Below are positions 27,213 through 36,205 of a DNA stretch of 64,000 nucleotides, piece by piece. The stretch lies in assembly GCF_014489635.1 (NCBI RefSeq), contig NZ_CP060828.1, positions 9,846,001 through 9,910,000 of the forward strand. The letters are read 5' to 3'. Source of the DNA: Streptomyces roseirectus (GTDB taxonomy: Bacteria > Actinomycetota > Actinomycetes > Streptomycetales > Streptomycetaceae). The notes beneath the pieces were generated by a model, which was not told the DNA's origin, ran no database searches, and saw nothing but the letters and a program-made list of their open reading frames with translations. Position numbers and translations under genes: made by a program. Each line of letters opens with the position of its first letter. Positions within the stretch are counted from its first letter, which is position 1.

Positions 27213-28208
27213 TCACCGCGACGGCCTCCCCCGCACAGCCTCCGTCAGGGCGAACCACTCGACCGTCCGCTTCAGCCCCTCCGCCAGCGCGACCCGCGGC
27301 TCCCAGCCCAGCCGGCTGCGGGCCCGCCCGATGTCCGGCCTGCGCCGCCGCGGATCGTCCGGATGGGGCGCGACATGCGCCAGCGGGGAGCGGCTGCCGG
27401 TGATCTCCACGATCAGCCCGGCGAGTTCGAGGACGGTGACCTCGTGCGGGTTGCCCAGGTTGACCGGGCCCGCCTCGGCGCTGTCCAGCAGCGTGATCAG
27501 GCCGTCGACGGTGTCGTCCACGTAGCACAGGGACCGCGTCTGACGGCCGTCGCTCATCACCGGCAGCGGCTCGCCGCGCAGCGCCCGGGTGATGAACGTG
27601 GGCACGACCCGCCCGTCGTCGGCGCGCATCGACGGGCCGTAGGAGTTGAAGATGCGGGCGATCCCCGTGTCGAGGCCGAACTCCTGGCGGAACGCGACCG
27701 TCATCGCCTCCGAGAACCGCTTCGACTCGTCGTACACCGCGCGCGGCCCGACCGGGTTGACGTTGCCCCAGTACTCCTCGGTCTGCGGATGCACCAGCGG
27801 ATCCCCGTACACCTCGGACGTGGACGCCAGGAGGAACCGCGCGCCCTTCTCGCGGGCCAGCTCCAGCATGTTGTACGTCCCGTGGCCGCCCGCGCGCAGC
27901 GTCGCGACCGGCAGCTCGAAGTAGTCGACGGGCGAGGCGGCGCACGCCAGATGCGCGACCGCGCTCACCGGGCCCCCGACGGCCAGCGGCTCGGTGACGT
28001 CCGCCTCGACGAACCGGAACCCGGGATATTCGGCCAGGTCGGCGACGTTCGCCAGGCGGCCGGTGCACAGGTTGTCGACGCACACCACCTCACGGCCCGC
28101 GCCGAGCAGGGCCCGGCACAGGTGCGAGCCCAGGAAACCGGCACCGCCGGTCACCACGACCCGGCCGGCCCCGGACGGGGCGGCTGTCGGTCTCGGAACG
28201 TCACTCAT
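27213..28208 (-). CDS. NAD-dependent sugar epimerase/decarboxylase, UDP-glucuronate decarboxylase-like
   Basis: A 331-residue extended short-chain dehydrogenase acting on a nucleotide sugar. NAD-binding GGAGFLGSHL at about 20-29; catalytic Ser/Thr in LASTSEVYGDP and the YxxxK pair in VYDESKRFSE; then RIFNSYGP and the sugar-binding region. Overall it is closest to UDP-xylose synthases (UDP-glucuronate decarboxylases) of the SDR family. ATG 28208 with GGGAGT upstream is chosen over longer frames. It is divergent from the secreted protein gene; no other sugar-nucleotide gene is nearby. Exact reaction is not certain. Confidence 0.82.
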   Translation of the reverse strand: MSDVPRPTAAPSGAGRVVVTGGAGFLGSHLCRALLGAGREVVCVDNLCTGRLANVADLAEYPGFRFVEADVTEPLAVGGPVSAVAHLACAASPVDYFELPVATLRAGGHGTYNMLELAREKGARFLLASTSEVYGDPLVHPQTEEYWGNVNPVGPRAVYDESKRFSEAMTVAFRQEFGLDTGIARIFNSYGPSMRADDGRVVPTFITRALRGEPLPVMSDGRQTRSLCYVDDTVDGLITLLDSAEAGPVNLGNPHEVTVLELAGLIVEITGSRSPLAHVAPHPDDPRRRRPDIGRARSRLGWEPRVALAEGLKRTVEWFALTEAVRGRPSR

Positions 28209-28439
28209 GGTCGACTCCCTGGGATCCCCCGGCGGCGGCCGGACCGGCACGGCCGCCTCTCCACGTCCAGAGTCTGAGGGATCGTCAGGCACCGGTCCAG
28301 ACCGCCGCATCGCCGGGCAGCCGCCGCCGGTCCTCCAGTTCGCTGTGAGTACCCGATCGGTGCGCTGGGGGACAACCACCGCCACCCGGACCCGGTGATC
28401 ATTCCGACCGTGGAGACCACCCGAGAGAAAAGACCCCCC

Positions 28440-29525
28440 ATGCACACCCTCCGCAGACGAGGCACGCTCACCGCGCTGCTCGCCGCACTCTTACTGACGT
28501 TCGGCCTCGCCACCCCCGCCTCCGCCGACGAAGGCCGGTGGTTCAACCTCGGCGGCGACGCACGGGCCCAGTCCGCGTCCTACTCCGTCGTCATCGGCGG
28601 CAACCTCTACGAGGTCGTCCGGGGCAGCGACAACAACATCTGGTTCCGCTACAACAACAACACCTGGCGCCCCCTCGGCGGCTTCGAGACCGCCCGCACC
28701 TCCTCCCCGCCCCGCATCATCGAGTTCCCCGCCGGCCGCGCCCTGGTCGTCATCCGGGGCATGGACTCGGAGATCTGGTACGCCCAGGCCAACAGCGGCT
28801 CCGCGAACTTCTGGACGAACTGGCGCCAGTTCGCCACCGAGAACTCCGGCGCCTGGGCGATGGGCAGCCCCTGGCTGTCCCTCAGCGTCATCGCCGGCAC
28901 GACCGGCCTGCGCATCGACGTCCCGCGCTACGACGGCCGCATCAACTACCGCTACATCTACGACTTCAACCTCCCCAGCAGCGGCGACATCGCCCCCACC
29001 CAGGGCAGGGGCTGGTACTTCGCCCAGGGCTTCCAGCTCGCCGGCACCTCCCGCGACATCGAGGGCGAGAGCCAGATCGCCCTGTGGGGCTACGGCTACC
29101 CGGAGTGGCAGAGCTACTTCACCGGCGGCAACGGCCACGTCTACCGGGCCCGCACCGACCAGCGCAACGGCCAGGTCACCCAGGTCAACGAGGTCCCCGG
29201 CGGCGCGGAGTGCGACAGCGGCGTCGGCTCCGGCAGGCTCGGCAACCCCAACCGGGTCGTACGGCCCGGCGACGGCGGCTACCGCGAACAGCAGACCGTC
29301 ATGCTGTCCTGCGTCGGCAACGACGGCTACGTGTGGATCAACTACTCCACCGACGGCGGCCAGAACTGGGCCGGCTGGCGCCACGCCTCCGACTCGCCCG
29401 CCCCCACCACCGCCACCCCGGCCGTGAACTCCACGTTCAGCGAGTTCACCCTGACCATCCGCTGGAACGGCGCCCGCAGCACCCGCTACCCGAACAACGC
29501 GATCGTCGGGAAAAAGATCAGCTGA
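28440..29525 (+). CDS. Secreted PLL-like beta-propeller protein with TTA codon
   Basis: A 361-residue secreted protein: Sec signal peptide ending in ASA (residue 30), then W-rich repeats such as DNNIWFRYNNNTW, DSEIWYAQANSGSANFW and DGYVWINYSTDGGQNW spaced about 50-60 residues, reminiscent of PLL/tectonin-type propellers that bind surface sugars. No catalytic motif is seen. Codon 18 is TTA (28491-28493), the rare Leu codon read only by bldA tRNA in Streptomyces, so expression is probably tied to development. The LAL regulator gene follows after 27 bp and also has a TTA codon. Function unknown. Confidence 0.7.
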   Translation: MHTLRRRGTLTALLAALLLTFGLATPASADEGRWFNLGGDARAQSASYSVVIGGNLYEVVRGSDNNIWFRYNNNTWRPLGGFETARTSSPPRIIEFPAGRALVVIRGMDSEIWYAQANSGSANFWTNWRQFATENSGAWAMGSPWLSLSVIAGTTGLRIDVPRYDGRINYRYIYDFNLPSSGDIAPTQGRGWYFAQGFQLAGTSRDIEGESQIALWGYGYPEWQSYFTGGNGHVYRARTDQRNGQVTQVNEVPGGAECDSGVGSGRLGNPNRVVRPGDGGYREQQTVMLSCVGNDGYVWINYSTDGGQNWAGWRHASDSPAPTTATPAVNSTFSEFTLTIRWNGARSTRYPNNAIVGKKIS

Positions 29526-29552
29526 CCCCGTCCGAGGGGCGATCATGGAGCG

Positions 29553-32288
29553 GTGGCTGTGAACACCGAAGGGCACGCGATCGGCCGTGACGCCGAACTC
29601 GCCCGCATCCAGGACGCCGTGACCCACGGCCGGACGCTCCTCGTGCTCGGCGAGGCCGGCACCGGCAAGACCCGGCTCCTGACAGCCGCCGCCGGCCTCG
29701 CCCGCGATGACGGCAGCACCGCGCTGAGCGCACAGGGCAGCGAGGCGGAGGCCCACCACTCCTTCGCCTCGCTCCACCAACTCCTGCTGCCCCTCCTCGG
29801 CCACCTCCCCGCCCTCCCCGCCCACCAACGCGCCGCCCTCGACACCGCGTTCGGCCGCGTCCTCGCCGACACCCCGCCCGACCCCATGCTCCTGCGCATG
29901 GCCGTCCTCACCCTCCTCACCGAGGCCGCCCGCCGGCACAGGCTGCTGATCACCGCCGACGACGTCCAGCACATCGACCGCGACTCCCTCGACGTCCTCG
30001 CCTTCGTGCTGCGCCGCACCGACGGCATCCCCGCCCTCCTCGCCGCCCGCGGCCACACACCCCCCGACGGCGTCCCCGCCGACCTGCCCACCCTCCTGCT
30101 CGGCCCCCTCGGCGAGCGGGCCGCCGCCGAGCTCCTCGACGCCCAGCCCCACGCCCCCACCGGCCGCGCCCGCAGCGAACTCCTGCGCCAGGCCCACGGC
30201 AACCCCCTCGCCCTCATCGAACTGTCCCGCGCGGCCGCCACCGGCGTTCTGCCCGGCGGCGGCCTCCCGCAGTCCCAGCGCATCCAGCACCTGTACGCGG
30301 CCCGTCTGCCCGCCCTCCCCGACACCACCCGCCGCCTCCTGCTGTACGCGGCGGCCTCCCAGTACGACGACCTCGTCACCGTCATGGACGCCGCCGGCAC
30401 CGGCCCCGACCTGACGGCCTGGGCGCCCGCCGAGGACGCCGGCCTCGTCACCGTCGCCGACGGCCGCGTCGTCTTCCGCCACCCCCTCGCCCGCGCCGGC
30501 TGCTACCACGCCGCCCCCGCCCACCAGCGCCAGCAGGCCCACCGCGACCTCGCCGCCGCCCTCACCGACGACCCTTCCCGCCGCGCCTGGCACCTCGCCG
30601 CCGCCTGCCCCGGCCGCGACGAGACCGTCGCCGCCGCCCTGGAGGACACCGCCCGTCTCGCCGAACGCTGCGGCGGCTTCCACGCGGCCGCCCGCGCCCT
30701 GCAACGCGCCGCCGAGTGCAGCCCCGACCCCGCCGACCGCGCCCGCCGCTACGCCAAGGCCCTGCACGCCGCCACCAACGCCGCCGACCCCTCCTGGGTG
30801 CGGGAGCTGTACGGTCAGGTCACCGCCCTGACCGCCGACCGCGACGTCCTCGGCATGGCCGCCTGCGGCGTCGCCATGGCCCTCTCCCTCTCCGGCCACC
30901 AGCGCCAGGCCGCCCAGGTCCTCACCGACGCCCTCGACCCGCCGCCCGCCTCCGGCACCACCGTCCTCGCCCTCACCAGCGTGCTGGGCGCCGTCGCCTA
31001 CCAGTCGGGCCTGCCCGACCTGCGGCCCCCCGTCACCCGCTTCCTCACCGGCACCGGCGAACGCGACGGCGACACCCCCTACTCCGAACTGTCCAGCCAC
31101 GACAGCCGGGCCGCCGTCCGCGCCACCACCCTCTCCGCCGCCGACCCCACCCAGGCCCCCGCCCTCCTGCACGGCATCCGCCGCCGCGCCCACACCGGCG
31201 AACCCCCCGACCAGGTCGCCGACATGACCTGGACCCTCGGCATCGCCGGCGCCGCCTGGTACGCCGACGAACACGACCTGAGCGTCGAGACGTTCCGCCA
31301 GGCGTACGCCCGCCTCAGCGCGTACGGCGCGATGGGCCCCGTCGCCCCCACCCTCACCGCCATGGCCGGCGCCCTCATCGACACCGGCCGCTGGACCGAG
31401 GCCGAGGAACACCTGGAGCGCACCGCCACCCTCGCCGCCGTCCACGCCCTGACGTTCCTGCGTGCCGACGTCGAGGCCCTGCACGCCACCCTGCGCGCCC
31501 TGCGCGGCGAACCCGCCGACCCCGGCCCCGCCTGGACGGCCGTCGACCTCGACGAGAACCGCGCCACCCACGCCCGCCTCCTGCGCGCCGCCGCCACCGC
31601 CGCGACCGCGGCCGGCGACCACGAGAGCGCCCACCGGCACCTGCGCCGCCTCTTCGACGACGACGGCACACCGCTGCACTACTTCCTCTCGCCCCGCTCG
31701 ATCGCCGACCTCGCCGCGGCGGCCCACCGCACCGGCCGCCAGGAGGAGACGGCGCCCCTCGTCGACGCCGTCCGCGCCGCCCTCGGCCCGCGCCCCACCA
31801 CCCGCACCACCCTCCTCCTGCACCACGCCGCCGCCCTCACCGGCGACCCCGCGCACACCGAGCACCACTTCCGGCTCGCCACCGTCAACCCGGCCGCCGA
31901 CCAGTGGCCCCTGGCCCGCGCCCAGGCCCGCCTCCACTACGCGCAGTGGCTGCGCCGGCGCCGCCGCCCCCTCGACGCCCGCCCCCTGCTGGCCGTCGCC
32001 CTGGAGACCTTCACCCGCCTCGGCGCCGCCCCCCTCGCCGAGGAGGCCCGCGTCGAACTGCGCGCCAGCGGCGTCGCCACCGCCCCCGCCCGCACCGACC
32101 CCCTCGCCGGACTCACCGCCCAGCAGCGCGAGATCGTCCGCCTCGCCGCCCGCGGCTTACGCAACCGGGAGATCGCCGAACAGCTCATGCTGTCCCCGCG
32201 CACCGTCAGTTCCCACCTGTACCAGGTGTATCCGAAACTGGGCGTGAGCAGCCGCAACCAACTCCGGGACCTCGTCCAGGATCCGTGA
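29553..32288 (+). CDS. LAL-family (large ATP-binding LuxR) regulator with TTA codon
   Basis: A 911-residue LAL regulator. Walker A GEAGTGKTRL at 33-42, Walker B LLITADDVQH, long helical middle region, and a C-terminal LuxR HTH (LTAQQREIVRLAARGLRNREIAEQL, residues about 850-905). Leu869, within the HTH, is encoded by TTA at 32157-32159, implying bldA dependence and therefore late or developmental expression. GTG 29553 or GTG 29559 starts it. It lies 29 bp before an esterase gene and probably forms an operon with it and the AraC regulator; its targets may include these and the upstream secreted protein. Confidence 0.9.
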   Translation: MAVNTEGHAIGRDAELARIQDAVTHGRTLLVLGEAGTGKTRLLTAAAGLARDDGSTALSAQGSEAEAHHSFASLHQLLLPLLGHLPALPAHQRAALDTAFGRVLADTPPDPMLLRMAVLTLLTEAARRHRLLITADDVQHIDRDSLDVLAFVLRRTDGIPALLAARGHTPPDGVPADLPTLLLGPLGERAAAELLDAQPHAPTGRARSELLRQAHGNPLALIELSRAAATGVLPGGGLPQSQRIQHLYAARLPALPDTTRRLLLYAAASQYDDLVTVMDAAGTGPDLTAWAPAEDAGLVTVADGRVVFRHPLARAGCYHAAPAHQRQQAHRDLAAALTDDPSRRAWHLAAACPGRDETVAAALEDTARLAERCGGFHAAARALQRAAECSPDPADRARRYAKALHAATNAADPSWVRELYGQVTALTADRDVLGMAACGVAMALSLSGHQRQAAQVLTDALDPPPASGTTVLALTSVLGAVAYQSGLPDLRPPVTRFLTGTGERDGDTPYSELSSHDSRAAVRATTLSAADPTQAPALLHGIRRRAHTGEPPDQVADMTWTLGIAGAAWYADEHDLSVETFRQAYARLSAYGAMGPVAPTLTAMAGALIDTGRWTEAEEHLERTATLAAVHALTFLRADVEALHATLRALRGEPADPGPAWTAVDLDENRATHARLLRAAATAATAAGDHESAHRHLRRLFDDDGTPLHYFLSPRSIADLAAAAHRTGRQEETAPLVDAVRAALGPRPTTRTTLLLHHAAALTGDPAHTEHHFRLATVNPAADQWPLARAQARLHYAQWLRRRRRPLDARPLLAVALETFTRLGAAPLAEEARVELRASGVATAPARTDPLAGLTAQQREIVRLAARGLRNREIAEQLMLSPRTVSSHLYQVYPKLGVSSRNQLRDLVQDP

Positions 32289-32317
32289 AGCTCGTCCAGG
32301 AGCCGTGAAGGAGGCGC

Positions 32318-33283
32318 GTGAACCCGGACCGCCCTGTCCTCGACCCCCTCGTCCGCCGGTTCGTCGACGCCTCGGCGGGCCCGCCGCACCTGCACCGCAT
32401 CGGCCCCGCCGACGGCCGCGAGGCCCTGCTGGAGATGCAGGGCCACCCGGCCGACGACGGGGGAGCGGACGCCGAGTTCGCCGTCGCGCCCGTCGGCCCC
32501 GCCGGCCTCGTCGGCTTCTGGCTCTTCCGCCCCCGCCGCGCCACCGGCCCCCTGCCCGTCGTCGTCTACCTCCACGGCGGCCGGTGGATGCTCGGCGACG
32601 CCCGCACCCACGCCCGCCTCGTCACCGAACTCGCCGACGCGAGCGGCGCCGCCTTCCTCGTCCCCGAGTACACCCGCACCCCCGAAGCCCGCTACCCCGT
32701 CGCCCTGGAGGAGGCGTACGCCACCCTGACCTGGGCCGTCGACAACGCCGGCGCGCTCGGACTCGACGGCCGGCGCCTCGCCGTCGCCGGGGACTGCGCC
32801 GGCGCGACCCTGGCGACCGCCCTCACCCTGACCGCGAAACAGCGCGGCGGCCCCCGCATCCGCGCCCAGCTCCTGTACTGCCCGCTCACCGACCCCGACG
32901 CCGACACCGACTCGGCGGCCCGGTTCGCCACCGGCTACTTCCTCACCCGCGACGCCGTCGCCTGGTACTGGCAGGAGTACGCCGACGCACCCCACGACCT
33001 CACCGAACCGACCGCCGCCCCGGCCCGCGCCAGCGCCGCCGACCTCGCCGGACTCCCGCCCGCCCTGATCGTCTCCGCCGAGGCCGACGTCGTCCGCGAC
33101 GAGGGCGAGCAGTACGCGCGGCTGCTGCGGCGGGCGGGCGTCGCGGTGACCGCCGTGCGCTACCTGGGGACTGTGCACGACTTCGTGTCCCTGAACGCCC
33201 TGCGCGACAGCCCGCCCAGCCGGGCGGCCGTCTCACAGGGGGCCAGGTTTCTGGCGTCCGCGCTTCGACAGTCGACTTACTGA
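32318..33283 (+). CDS. Alpha/beta hydrolase, HSL-type esterase with Cys in the nucleophile position
   Basis: A 321-residue hormone-sensitive-lipase-type alpha/beta hydrolase. The oxyanion motif is YLHGGRW and the nucleophile elbow reads GDCAGA instead of GDSAGG: Cys160 is encoded by TGC at 32795-32797. The acid (SAEADVVRDEGEQ) and base (GTVHDFVSL) are kept. The paralogue at 34109 has a normal Ser. The change may give a thiol esterase/acyltransferase or an inactive or sensory protein. GTG 32318 has GAAGGAGG upstream. Its stop overlaps the next start (TGATG), so it is coupled to the AraC gene. Confidence 0.87.
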   Translation: MNPDRPVLDPLVRRFVDASAGPPHLHRIGPADGREALLEMQGHPADDGGADAEFAVAPVGPAGLVGFWLFRPRRATGPLPVVVYLHGGRWMLGDARTHARLVTELADASGAAFLVPEYTRTPEARYPVALEEAYATLTWAVDNAGALGLDGRRLAVAGDCAGATLATALTLTAKQRGGPRIRAQLLYCPLTDPDADTDSAARFATGYFLTRDAVAWYWQEYADAPHDLTEPTAAPARASAADLAGLPPALIVSAEADVVRDEGEQYARLLRRAGVAVTAVRYLGTVHDFVSLNALRDSPPSRAAVSQGARFLASALRQSTY

Positions 33284-34026
33284 TGCGTGCGGCGCGGACC
33301 GTCGGCAGGGTGGAGGCAGCAGCCGCCCGCCCGCCTCCGGAGGTCAGGACCTTGCCGACCAGGCACGTCGAACTCGTACCGTCCCCACCGCAGGCGCCCG
33401 GTGGAGACTTCCTCCACCTGGCGCTGACCGGCGGGCACCTGACCTTCTGGGACGGCACCCGCCCGCCCGACGGGACGACCCTCTTCCGCGTCCCCCGCCG
33501 CCACCTCGCCCTCACCACGGCGGACCTCGACCGCCTCACCGGCACCTCCTTGCGCGGCGGCCTCGCGGACCTCGTCGCCGGCTGCCTCACCGTCCTCGCC
33601 GCCGAGACCGGACGCCCCGGCTCGCCGGTCGCCGGACGCCTCGCCCGCAGCGCCGCCGACCTGCTCGCCATCCTCGCCCTCGACCTCGCCGGCCCGGACG
33701 AGCCCGGCGGCGCGCTGCTGCCCCGCATCCGCGCCTTCATCGAGGACCACCTCACCGACCCCGCCCTCGGCCCCGAGTCCATCGCGCGCGCCCACCACAT
33801 CTCCGTGCGCTACCTGCACAAGCTGTTCCAGAGCGACGGCACCACAGTCGGCCGCTGGATCCGGCGGCGCCGGCTCGACTCCTGCCGCCACGAACTCGCG
33901 AGCCGCACGGTCACCGTCGCCGCCGTCGCCCACCGCTGGGGCTTCACCAGCCCCTCCCACTTCAGCCGCACCTTCCGCGACGCGTACGGCATGTCACCGC
34001 GCGAGTGGCGGGTGCGTGCGCGCTGA
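33283..34026 (+). CDS. AraC-family regulator with short N-terminal domain
   Basis: A 247-residue regulator. The C-terminal 110 residues are a canonical double-HTH AraC domain (IARAHHISVRYLHKLFQSDGTTV, then VAAVAHRWGFTSPSHFSRTF and the conserved YGMSPREWR end). The N-terminal part matches only the last two thirds of an AraC-binding-like domain (VPRRHLALTTADLDRLTG), so about 80-90 residues of the usual sensor domain are missing; whether this is natural or truncation is unclear. ATG 33283 shares bases with the esterase stop (TGATG). It is flanked by two paralogous esterases, its likely targets. Confidence 0.82.
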   Translation: MRAARTVGRVEAAAARPPPEVRTLPTRHVELVPSPPQAPGGDFLHLALTGGHLTFWDGTRPPDGTTLFRVPRRHLALTTADLDRLTGTSLRGGLADLVAGCLTVLAAETGRPGSPVAGRLARSAADLLAILALDLAGPDEPGGALLPRIRAFIEDHLTDPALGPESIARAHHISVRYLHKLFQSDGTTVGRWIRRRRLDSCRHELASRTVTVAAVAHRWGFTSPSHFSRTFRDAYGMSPREWRVRAR

Positions 34027-34108
34027 GAACGACGCCCGTGCGCCGGCGGGCAACTCCCCGGCGCACCCCGCACCTACCGTGAAACCACCTCAGGAAAGAG
34101 AGAACCCC

Positions 34109-35068
34109 ATGTCAGACCCCATCGAGCCGGTCCTCGAACCCGCCGCCCGCGCCTTCGCCGAGGCCACCGCGAACCCGCCCTACCTCTTCCAACTCCCCCC
34201 GGCCGAGGGCCGCAAGGCCGTCGACGACGTCCAGTCCGGGGACATCGTGAAGCCCGACGTCGACGAGGAGTGGGTGACCGTCCCCGGCGGACCGACCGGC
34301 AGCGTCCGCGCCCGCATCGTCCGGCCGGCCGGGGCCGAGGGCGCCCTGCCGGTGATCGTCTACATCCACGGCGCCGGGTGGGTCTTCGGTAACGCCCACA
34401 CCCACGACCGCCTCGTGCGCGAACTCGCCACCGGCTCGGACGCCGCCGTCGTCTTCCCCGAGTACGACCTCTCGCCCGAAGCCCGCTACCCGGTCGCCGT
34501 CGAGCAGAACTACACCGTCGCCCGCTGGGTCGTCGAACACGGCGCCGGGCACGGCCTGGACGCCTCGCGCATCGCGGTCGCCGGGGACTCCGTCGGCGGC
34601 AACATGGCCGCCGCGCTCACCCTCCTCGCGAAGGAACGCGGCGACCTGCCGCTGGTCCAGCAGGTGCTGTTCTACCCGGTGACCGACGCCCGCTTCGACA
34701 CCGGCTCCTACGACCAGTTCGCCACCGGGTACTTCCTGCGCCGCGACGGCATGCAGTGGTTCTGGGACCAGTACACGACCGACGAGGCCGACCGCGCGCA
34801 GATCACCGCCTCCCCCCTGCGCGCCACCCCCGACCAGCTCACCGGCCTGCCCCCGGCCCTCGTCATCACCGCCGAGGCCGACGTCCTGCGCGACGAGGGC
34901 GAGGCATACGCCGCGAAGCTCCGCGCGGCCGACGTCCCCGTCACCGCCGTCCGCTTCCAGGGCGTCATCCACGACTTCGTCATGCTGAACGCCCTGCGCG
35001 AGACCCACGCGGCGGAGGCCGCCATCACACTGGCCACGGACACACTGCGCACGGCTCTGCACGCCTGA
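34109..35068 (+). CDS. Alpha/beta hydrolase, HSL-type esterase
   Basis: A 319-residue cytoplasmic esterase of the hormone-sensitive-lipase group: YIHGAGW oxyanion motif, nucleophile elbow GDSVGG (S161), acid in TAEADVLRDEGEAY and base in GVIHDFVML. It is clearly paralogous to the gene at 32318 along the whole length, with the intact nucleophile that the other lacks, so a tandem duplication flanking the AraC regulator is likely. GGAAAGAGAG upstream supports ATG 34109. Substrate unknown. Confidence 0.9.
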   Translation: MSDPIEPVLEPAARAFAEATANPPYLFQLPPAEGRKAVDDVQSGDIVKPDVDEEWVTVPGGPTGSVRARIVRPAGAEGALPVIVYIHGAGWVFGNAHTHDRLVRELATGSDAAVVFPEYDLSPEARYPVAVEQNYTVARWVVEHGAGHGLDASRIAVAGDSVGGNMAAALTLLAKERGDLPLVQQVLFYPVTDARFDTGSYDQFATGYFLRRDGMQWFWDQYTTDEADRAQITASPLRATPDQLTGLPPALVITAEADVLRDEGEAYAAKLRAADVPVTAVRFQGVIHDFVMLNALRETHAAEAAITLATDTLRTALHA

Positions 35069-35130
35069 GGACACCTCCGGCACCGGCTCAGGCCGGCTCC
35101 GGTCCATGCTCAGGTCGGCTCCGGCAGCTC

Positions 35131-35350
35131 GCCCCCGGAGCTGAGACGCCCTCGCCCTTGGAGCGACCCGAGACGCCCCTGCCCCCGGAGCGCTGAGACG
35201 CCCTCGCCACGCCTTGAGGATCCCGGTTGCGGCCGCCCGCCCAAGACACCTCCGGCACCCCGGGGAGCCCCGGTGTCCTGGGAACCCCGGCAACCTGGAG
35301 AACCCCAGTACCCCGGGAAGCCCCGGCACCCCGGAAACCTCCGCACCCCT
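35131..35350. repeat. Two clusters of short GC-rich repeats in a 337-bp gap
   Basis: The space 35069-35405 holds no gene. At 35131-35210 the element (C)GAGACGCCC(C/T)(C/T)GCC occurs three times, twice as an extended TGAGACGCCCTCGCC, and resembles the 17-bp tandem repeats at 4708-4758. At about 35258-35350 there are five imperfect 17-18-bp tandem units of the type CCCCGGGAAGCCCCGGCA. They look like dispersed Streptomyces intergenic repeats that expand by slippage; any function is unknown. Confidence 0.75.
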
Positions 35351-35405
35351 GAGAGCAACCCCGGCCCTCCCGGGCCACCCGACAACACCTTACGGAGACC
35401 CCGTC

Positions 35406-36116
35406 ATGCCCACGCCCACCGCCGTCCTCGTCCACGGCGCCTTCGCCGACGCCGCGAGCTGGTCCGGCGTCATCGCCGCGCTGCGCGCGGAGGACATCCC
35501 GGTGCTCGCCCCGCCCAACCCCCTGCGGGGCCTCGCCGCCGACGCCGCGTACATCGCGTCCGTGGCCGCGCAGACCGACGGCCCGGTCGTCCTCGTCGGG
35601 CACTCCTACGGAGGCGCCGTCATCACCGTCGCGGGCGCCGCCGAGAACGTCGTCGGCCTCGTCTACGTCGCCGCGTACGTCCCCGACGAGGGCGAGAGCC
35701 TTGGCGAACTCCAGGGCCGCTACCCGCTCGCGCCACTGGCGAGCAACCTGCGCGAGTGGTCGTACCCCACCGAGGCCGGCACCGCGACCGAGTTCACCAT
35801 CGAGACCGGCGCGTTCCCGCAGGTCTTCGCGGCCGACGTGCCCGCCGACACCACCAAGATCCTCGCCCTGTCCCAACGCCCCCTCGCCGCAAGCGCGTTC
35901 ACGGAGAAAGCCGCCATCGCAGCCTGGCGCACAAAGCCGTCGTGGGCCGTCATCGCCGACGCCGACCAGGCCATCAACCTCGACGTCCAGCGCTTCGGCG
36001 CCACCCGCGCGAACGCCCGCCCCACAGAACTCCCCGGCGCCTCACACGCCGTCGCCGTGTCACGACCGAAGGAGGTCGCGGGGGTGATCGCGGAGGCGGT
36101 ACGAACGACGGGCTGA
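35406..36116 (+). CDS. Alpha/beta hydrolase
   Basis: A 236-residue hydrolase with HGAFADAASW near the N-terminus, nucleophile elbow GHSYGG (S67) and a C-terminal GASHAVAVS base (His near 217). It resembles the pyrethroid/salicylate-esterase-like alpha/beta hydrolases. It is a cytoplasmic relative of the exported hydrolase at 59979-60836, with which it shares HGAFAD, PNPLRG and GHSYGG. ACGGAGA upstream supports ATG 35406. Substrate not predictable. Confidence 0.87.
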   Translation: MPTPTAVLVHGAFADAASWSGVIAALRAEDIPVLAPPNPLRGLAADAAYIASVAAQTDGPVVLVGHSYGGAVITVAGAAENVVGLVYVAAYVPDEGESLGELQGRYPLAPLASNLREWSYPTEAGTATEFTIETGAFPQVFAADVPADTTKILALSQRPLAASAFTEKAAIAAWRTKPSWAVIADADQAINLDVQRFGATRANARPTELPGASHAVAVSRPKEVAGVIAEAVRTTG

Positions 36117-36205
36117 CGGGGCGGCCGGGACCGAGCGCATCCCCCGCAAGCACGCCCCCGTTGACGGGCCTGGTCCGTGGCCCGGAATCGCGGTTGGCGA
36201 CCAGA

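Noticed and set aside
28491..31937. A 1148-residue minus-strand frame rich in Gly/Val/Ala
   Set aside because: It is the antisense shadow of the secreted propeller protein and the LAL regulator, which have recognisable motifs.
24785..34026. Region of regulators plus sugar epimerase as an antibiotic gene cluster
   Set aside because: No polyketide synthase, NRPS, terpene or RiPP genes are present; the epimerase stands alone.
35131..35350. GC-rich repeats as a CRISPR array
   Set aside because: Units are 15-18 bp, imperfect and contiguous, without unique spacers or cas genes.
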